This document shows positions 57,613 through 64,000 of a stretch of DNA of 64,000 nucleotides, one piece after another. How positions within the stretch are numbered: position 1 is the stretch's first letter; every line of letters starts with the position of its first letter. The stretch lies in the NCBI GenBank assembly GCA_021234155.1, contig JAJEKV010000904.1, forward strand, positions 1-64,000, given 5' to 3'. Source of the stretch: Isoetes taiwanensis. Taxonomy: Eukaryota > Streptophyta > Lycopodiopsida > Isoetales > Isoetaceae. The notes below the pieces were generated by a model. That model was not told where the DNA came from. It made no database searches and saw only the letters and a program-made list of their open reading frames with translations. The position numbers and the translations under genes are program-made.

Positions 57613-60600
57613 ATGAAGATTTTATATTGGAATCTCAGAGGCATCAAGGTCCTTGGGTGAAGGCGTGCCATTGCTCAAATTAGCTCTATGCGGACATTAT
57701 CCTCCCCGCAGAACGGAAGCTGCCTTCTTTGAGGTGGTAATTTAGGTGATTGGATATATCCTTCTTCTTCCATTTGGATTGATTCTTCCGGGTACTAGTG
57801 ATGGATTATCTATTATCGGAAGAGAGAGGTCACTATCATCATCACTTTTATAATAGCCCCTTCAAGACATGGCAATCATTTATTTTCTCTATCTCCAACT
57901 CTTTCCTTTGGTATTATCAATGTCTATGCTCCTACTAACCTGAAAGATAGGAGCCTATTTGGATGGAAATAAATAACTAGTTGGCTTCCAAAGCATTGAT
58001 AATTGGATTTTGCTAGAGTTTCAATAACACTCCTTCTTGAATCTTAAATTGGAAAAATAAGATAAATATGACTAGGCGAAAAGCTCAATTGGGATTCCCT
58101 TATCTTTTGATAATGGTTTGATTCATATCCTTCATCAACTTCAACTTACCTGGTCTAATAAGAAGGGACAATGCAAGGTTTGTTGCACTCTTGACAGATT
58201 TTATCGTCCAATCTCTCTACGCCATCACGGGATAACTTGGTTATGTCACTAGTGATGAAGGAACATCAATCTCGACCATCGACCCTCGATTTCTTCATAC
58301 TTCTCATATTACTAAAGATTCAAAGAAATGGAATTACTCCTTATAAGTTTAATGCTTTTCCTTCTTGATCATGAGAAGTTTTTATACTCAGATTCAGTGA
58401 ATTTTTATGAGAATTTGAATGAGAATGGCACACTTGAAAGTCATCCCCAATCTATGAAGCAATTCTATTCAAAAGTCAAGAAAAAATTAAAGATTGAATT
58501 AAGAGTTGGTCTAAAAGTAAGCATGAAGAATGACTGTAAAGAGAAAGATCAACTATTGATGTATGAAGGAAATTAGATCTCTCATTCAAAATGATCCTTT
58601 TGAATTCCAGGCCTACGTGATGGGTGAGGATATCCCGAGAGGAGAATTAAAATATTGAAGAAATGAAAGCAAAAAGTTACGCTACCGGATGTAAAATAAA
58701 AATATATTAATGATATGGACTCGGTAGCTCTAAGCTCTTTTCAGAGTTGCTAAAAAGTAGAATGTTAAGAATTCCATTCTTTGAGATTGTGGATGAGAGT
58801 GATATTGCCAATATCTTTCCTGGCCCGATTCAGGATCTCTTTCATTGTAATCTATTCACGCTAATGATCTTCGGGATGCAAATGATTTTATGATTCTCAT
58901 GGATAATGTTCTTCCTATTGCTCGATATTATGGATGCCTCTATGATTTCTATACTTCTCGAGATGAATTTTTTAACACTTTAAACAATTCCCAAGAAAGG
59001 GGAAACAGCCCCGATGGTCTTCTTCAAGGAATTTATATCAAATTCGGGATATTCTTAAAAATGACCTCATTTTCTCTTGTGCCTTTGGAATGAGAGCATC
59101 TTCATCCTTCCATCTCTAGTGGTTTTTATCTCCTTGATTCCTAAGATTGATCATCCTACCAAATTTAAAGATTGGAGATCTATCTCTTACACAAACACCA
59201 TTACAAGCTTTGTGCTAAAAAATCATTGCCTCCGGGATAAAAAAACTTTTTGCGAAGAATATCGCCATACATCGTTAAACTTTCCTTTCCAAATAGATAT
59301 ATACTTGATAATTATGTTCTTCGCTATGGAGGGTTTACATGGAATAAGATCTCTAAACGCAATTGTGTTCTTCTTAAAGCTAGATTTTAAGCGTGCCTTT
59401 GACTGGGTCGGATGGGTTTCCTTGACTTTGCTATGTCCAAACTTGGCTTTCCTCACAAGCTTAAAATCTCATTTTTGGCCTTAAATTCTAGGTCCAAGAT
59501 GTTCTTATTAATGATGCTCCTACTAGTTTCTTTCCTCTTGCATGTGGTGTAAGGCAAGGTTGTCCTCTTGCTCCTTATCTTTTTTCTTGTGGCAGGTGAA
59601 GTTACTTACTAAAAAGCCATTATTCATATCGAGTCTTGGTCCTAATTAAAGGGCTTAAACTTTCCTCGAATCTGAATCCCCTTAGTATTCTTCAATATCT
59701 TTGATGCTCTCCTCTTTTCTTGATGCGGATATTGCAAATATTGAATTCTTCTGAAAATTTTTAAACCAATTCTCTGGCGCCTCTGTAGTTGTTTTAATAT
59801 TGATAAAAGTTTGTTCATTGGAGACATTTCTCATCAACATTTTTGGTATTAAAGTCCTTTCTTCCGGCGAGCTACTAAATTGTTAGGGCATGCCTCTTTC
59901 TCTAAATCACCGGTATCAAAGGTCTTTGGGATCCTATCCTTCAAAAATCAAGAAGAAGCTTGAATAATTACCGGGGACTTCTCTCTCCCTCAGGCCAGAA
60001 CTATTATTGCAAATTGCCTTAGCAAGTTCTCATGTTTATTTTTTCTTGCTTTAATTGCTCCCAAATTTGAAATTGGAGAAAATCATTAGAATTTTATTTG
60101 AAAGGTAGTCACCTTGTCAATTGGGTTCCATTTGTAAATCTAAGAATTTAGGAGGCCTTGGTTGCAAGAATTTATTCCTTCATGCTCAATCATTACCGGG
60201 CAAGTTAGTTTGGGAAGGCCATTCATGGAAATTAGTCTCTTGCCTCCAAGTTTATCAAATTTTGGATCAATGGCGAGCCATCCTTATGGTCATCCATCTA
60301 TTTAGCATATCCTCCTTCACTCGCTTTCATGCACATGAAACATACATAATATTTCCTCTTTAATGCAAATGTAATTAAAGCTTGGAACCCTATTTCTCCT
60401 AGCTTTTGATTTCATCTCTAGGACAAACTTCATATTGACTTACCTATTTTCCGAATCCATTTTGGCTGATCATAATTCTTACGTGTTAATTCAACATCCA
60501 GGGATTTGTAAAAATGGTCGTCATGTCCGATATATATCAAGAATCTTTACTTAGGGACGAGGTAATATCTTGGACTAAGTTGAAAGAGATCATCAAAGGA

Positions 60601-61140
60601 ACTTCCCTGATAAGAAAAAACCTTCATTTATGTTAGAAATTTCCTTTTGTAATCTATCTCCAAATTCCGGGAAGGGAGACCGGACTATTAGTGGTAAAGT
60701 GGAGTGCAAAAAGTCAAACATATGTACAATGCACACTCTAATGCCCTTGAAAGTAAAAGCTTTAACAAAATGGTCAATCAATTGTGATCAGCTCGGAGAC
60801 CCCTATTCTATAATATGCAGAATTCCTTACTTGTCCTCTAAGATCTCTTATTTTTATTTAGCTTATTGCTAATGGTAGTTTGAATAATCTTCATTCCTTA
60901 TCAAGAAGAAACTCTAATATTATAGCAACCGTCCAAATTATGTGATAATGAACTTCTTACATGTAATAAGCTAAATGGTTTTTGTCTTGGTTTTCTAGCA
61001 AATTTGAATTTTCAACAATCAAGATCTTTTATTCTTTCTTCAATCGATGACAAATTTGTTAATACCACCATTGCTACATTGCTCTTTGGAACATATGGAA
61101 ATCAAGGAATCGTGTCTTGAATGGGGCTTTTTTCTATCTT
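57613..61140 (+). pseudogene. LINE C ORF2 (endonuclease - reverse transcriptase - zf-RVT), dead
   Basis: Starts MKILYWNLRGIKVLG (57613), the typical ORF2 opening. Endonuclease pieces: FGIINVYAPTNLKDR (about 57910), FTWSNK-like LTWSNKKGQCKVC (58150) and LDRFYRPIS. RT pieces: SLIPKIDHPTKFKDWRSISY (59130), AMEGLHGIRSLN, LKLDFKRAFDWVGW (motif A, about 59380) and GVRQGCPLAPYLF (motif B, about 59548). Motif C is damaged: LQY is followed by a one-base shift and only one Asp codon near 59694-59710. Downstream LGGLGCKNLFLHAQSLPGKL, VWEGHSW (60148) and LWNIWKSRNRVLNG (about 61080) match the zf-RVT region common to plant LINEs. Stops are frequent. Confidence 0.75.
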
Positions 61141-61150
61141 TTTGGATCAA

Positions 61151-63486
61151 ACATCATTTTCAATTTGACTTTGAAACAAAAAAGGTATGATAACTATGAC
61201 GGAAGTGGGATGCTTATGGAAAGTATAAGGGTCATTTTGACTTATTTATTTCAAATTTGAAATGTAGTAGACTCTAACATTCTTTTCTCTTATGATCCTA
61301 GAGTATCTTGAGTTTCTTGAGGATCTGGGAAGAATAAATTTGATGACCATCGTCCTTTACACTCGGAGTCATCAAAGGATCATGTTTTTGAACAATTTGG
61401 CTACTTCTATGAGTCTTTCCCTAATCTGCGAACACATCACATACAGTATCAAGAAAGATAATTGAAGACTTGTGGGCTATTATTTTCGGGAGTAGTGGTA
61501 GAAACTCATTTGCTTATGGTCATTCTTGGGAACAACAACTTCAATCTCACCGAAACAGTTACATGTCCATGTATCACAATCACAAAGGCTTTTGGCGATA
61601 TGTATGGTTCTTTTCACAGTTCTCTTGGAGGACAAGGGACAAATTCTGCTTGTTCTACAACAACATGGGCTGGCCTGCTGGGGTCTACTCTTTTGGACTT
61701 TACCCAGTCTCTTCAATGCCTACTTTTAACTCCATCTTCTTTGCTGGATCCTAAACATCCCATCCTATTTTGCTTCTCTCATCATAACCCGTGCTTTTGT
61801 CTAAATTTTTATCCAAATTTCACTATTTGGTTTGTTATCTTGTGGACATAAATTAAGAGTGTTTATGGATTCCAGTGCACCGACTTTACTCAAAATAAAT
61901 CACATGTGTATAAAATAAAATGCTGCATTATTAGGGGTAGGCAATCAAATTGAAGCTAGCTAAACAAAAGATATGCCCGGTACCAGACTCTCCCTCAAAA
62001 ACCGATTGCAAGATGTGTAATAATCACTTCATTATCACATCCCTAAACTGGCTATTCTATGTAAAATCAAATCCCGCAATTTATTTGCATGAAAAACTAG
62101 AAAACCCACAAGCCGTCCTGAAGTACCTAATTTGACATTTTCTCTTTCCGCAAATAAGAAAGGATAGAGTAAATCCAGAATATTTCTTCATAGGCGCAAG
62201 ACTTTTACCTCTTCAGATGAAGCCACAGCATCTAAATTAGAACATGACTGCCTCAATTTGGAGCCTTCCAACCGGCATAAATCCCATCCCATCCCGGTCA
62301 ACCCAAAACCTCAAAGAATTAAATCCCTTGAGAACCTAAAGGAAAGAGGGGGAAATACACCAAAAACTAACCTAAAGTTGAAGCTCACGAGACTACATCC
62401 ATGGAAAAATCTAGAGAAACCTGCGATATTCATCAATCTTGCGGTTAGAAAGATCATGGCCGGGGCCTCCTGACCCGGATCTTTCGGTGAAGTGCAAGAG
62501 CCTCACCTCCTCGCCATCGCCCTATGGCCACTTACGCCCATCCCGGCTATCCAAATTCAACCAGAAGATTCTTCACCAAGCCATAATAGAAATTTTAAAA
62601 AAGTATATGAATGAACTTGTTAAGGTTTATCAAAGGGACAACTCAAGTGTTAGAAAAAATGGGAGATAAAAGGCAATGACCCATCAAGTATTAACCTATA
62701 TCATGAAGGCATGCAAACATCTCTGTATAGAGTCAATTATAGATGCATCCAAGCTGCTTTCCCTCAGCAAGATATATATTATCTCTTATCCCTAACATCA
62801 TAAGCGAGTATATGGGTGAAACAAAAAGAAAGGAATCCTAAGTCATCCGCATGTTCTACATGGGAATGGGTAAAAAGCAACAAAATGGTGGCGACAAAGT
62901 AATGGGATCCTATTTGTTGAATGTGGGCATCATCAAGTTATATTCAAATGGAAACACCCCTCTTTCTTGCTATCTATTTAACATGGTTCTGTAGAGCGTA
63001 GATAAAGGCATCTTCATAAAGTTCTTCGGTAATTTGAATCAAACCATCTTCATTTTTGTTGAAAGTTTTCATGAATTTGTTATATAAGAAACTAACGTAC
63101 TTTGAACCCATTTTGCCATCATTGATGTTCTCCAGGGGCTCCATTGTTGAATCTTCATTTTATGGGTGCTACTCACGTTATAAGAATTCCAAGAGATTCA
63201 TCGTTGCTACTTAATGTAGCGTAATAAATCTGGAAATAAGGTTAAAAAGTGAAATGGAGTGTTAAAAAAGACTTCGTTTAAAAAAGATTCCTCAAAAACA
63301 CGCTCTTTCAAAATTGGGTTTCTTTTTAATAGAAGTTTCAAAATCAGAGTATCAGCTTTTTTGGCCTATTTGGGGTCCCTTTGACATGACCTTTGGTTTC
63401 GGAGTAGCTAACGCGGAAATGGCAAAATTTGCATAAGGAAGTACGCAATTTTATGAAGGTGGATGAAAAACACAAATTTAGTAAAA
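61151..63486. other. AT-rich intergenic DNA
   Basis: 61462-61860 holds overlapping open frames (for example FAYGHSWEQQLQSHRNSY) that could be LINE C tail or chance; I recognise no motif. Nothing else is seen up to 63486. Confidence 0.35.
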
Positions 63487-63502
63487 ATAATAATAATAAT
63501 AA
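63487..63502. repeat. (TAA)n microsatellite
   Basis: Five tandem TAA units. Confidence 0.9.
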
Positions 63503-64000
63503 TTTCTTTACGCCTTTTGTGTTGCATCAATAATGGTAATAATCAATGTCAATCAATAACCACAAAGAGGCAAGATAAGTCGTAAAAGATCTAAAACATA
63601 GTCTTCTTTCATTTTCTCTTGCTCATCTCAGCCTTTGTCGATTCTATCTTTTCACTTTCCTTTAGTGGACTTATAGGCTTCCAGGTTGGTAGTTGCTTCC
63701 TGCATTGCGCCTAGAGCCACTTTCAGTCACAGTACTGGCCATCCGAGGTTGTAAATGGAGGTCGTGACCGCAAGACGTCATCTTAGCAAAATCGGGTGAA
63801 GACTTGGCTCAACTTGATTCTCGCCCGGTAAGTTGTAATGCGACAACTTCATCTCGATGAAGCTTTACAAATTCTTATCAATGTCAATCCATCACACAAG
63901 CATGCGCCCTTCCTGGGTAATACAATCGAGTCGAGTCGAAAATGAATGAAAGCACCCAATCTTGGTCGTAAGAACATGTCCGTAAGATGGTTAATCAACC
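63503..64000. other. Window end, no gene seen
   Basis: No recognisable coding or RNA feature. Confidence 0.4.

Larger units (their letters stand above)
56680..61150 (+). mobile_element. LINE C: strongly decayed plant L1-type retrotransposon
   Basis: ORF1 tail (to about 57540) followed by ORF2 (57613 to about 61140) on the plus strand, with the standard motif order but stops and frameshifts every few dozen codons. It is AT-rich, unlike LINE A. Boundaries are uncertain: I saw neither a poly(A) tail nor a target duplication. Confidence 0.75.

Noticed and set aside
1-64000. tRNA, rRNA, snRNA or organellar insertions
   Set aside because: Reading both strands I found no cloverleaf with consensus A/B boxes, no rRNA words and no recognisable plastid or mitochondrial gene; a tRNAscan-SE and BLAST run would be decisive.

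Overview
This window looks like nuclear DNA of a land plant with a large, repeat-filled genome. The evidence is remnants of plant-type genes (CWC22 splicing factor, PDR-type ABCG transporter, PLS-type pentatricopeptide proteins, S9A oligopeptidase) still carrying introns or spread over kilobases, surrounded by decayed retrotransposons. One LINE encodes an L1/Transposase_22-like ORF1 protein and another encodes a DUF4283-like one. This mixture makes me lean towards a fern or other non-angiosperm vascular plant, but I cannot prove the lineage. Only one gene looks intact: a 261-residue METTL21-like protein methyltransferase at 40682-41467 (+).

Layout. 1.2-3.2 kb: intronless, frameshifted CWC22 retropseudogene (-). 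6.0-11.7 kb: GC-rich, decayed LINE (-). 13.4-20.6 kb: graveyard of ABCG and PPR fragments (-), including a tandem duplication and a 1.7-kb insertion with terminal inverted repeats and recurring GC-rich palindromes. 20.6-25.2 kb: the best-preserved LINE (+), apparently inserted into the endonuclease region of an older LINE. 25.5-26.5 kb: cluster of short palindromes and long hairpins. 27.6-30.7 kb: a decayed gene with a DUF7869-like, DDE-reminiscent core, ending just before a terminal repeat. 31.25-31.57 kb: TRIM-like mini-retrotransposon with primer-binding site and polypurine tract, lying at the truncated end of an S9A peptidase gene (31.6-34.2 kb, -). 34.9-38.5 kb: a 3.6-kb element with perfect 25-bp terminal inverted repeats and a 4-bp flanking duplication; its ends match the terminal repeat beside the DUF7869-like gene. 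40.7-41.5 kb: the methyltransferase. 43-46 kb: foldback/MITE-like repeats and a reverse-transcriptase fragment. 47.5-50.6 kb: unrecognised multi-exon gene (-) with frameshifts; two E2F-type sites lie far upstream near 52 kb. 53-54.8 kb: repeat fragments, including an uninterrupted relative of the repeat split at 17.6 kb. 56.7-61.1 kb: a third, very decayed LINE (+). The remainder is AT-rich DNA in which I see no gene.

The most interesting signal is the link between the DUF7869-like gene at 27.6-30.5 kb and the shared terminal repeats at 30635-30710, 34945-35019 and 38514-38538. Together they suggest a DNA transposon family, perhaps undescribed, with an autonomous remnant and a non-autonomous copy. 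The second is the palindrome family (core TCTCGACTCGCGAGTCGAGA), present both at 25.6-26.4 kb and as a 65-bp minisatellite inside the non-autonomous element.
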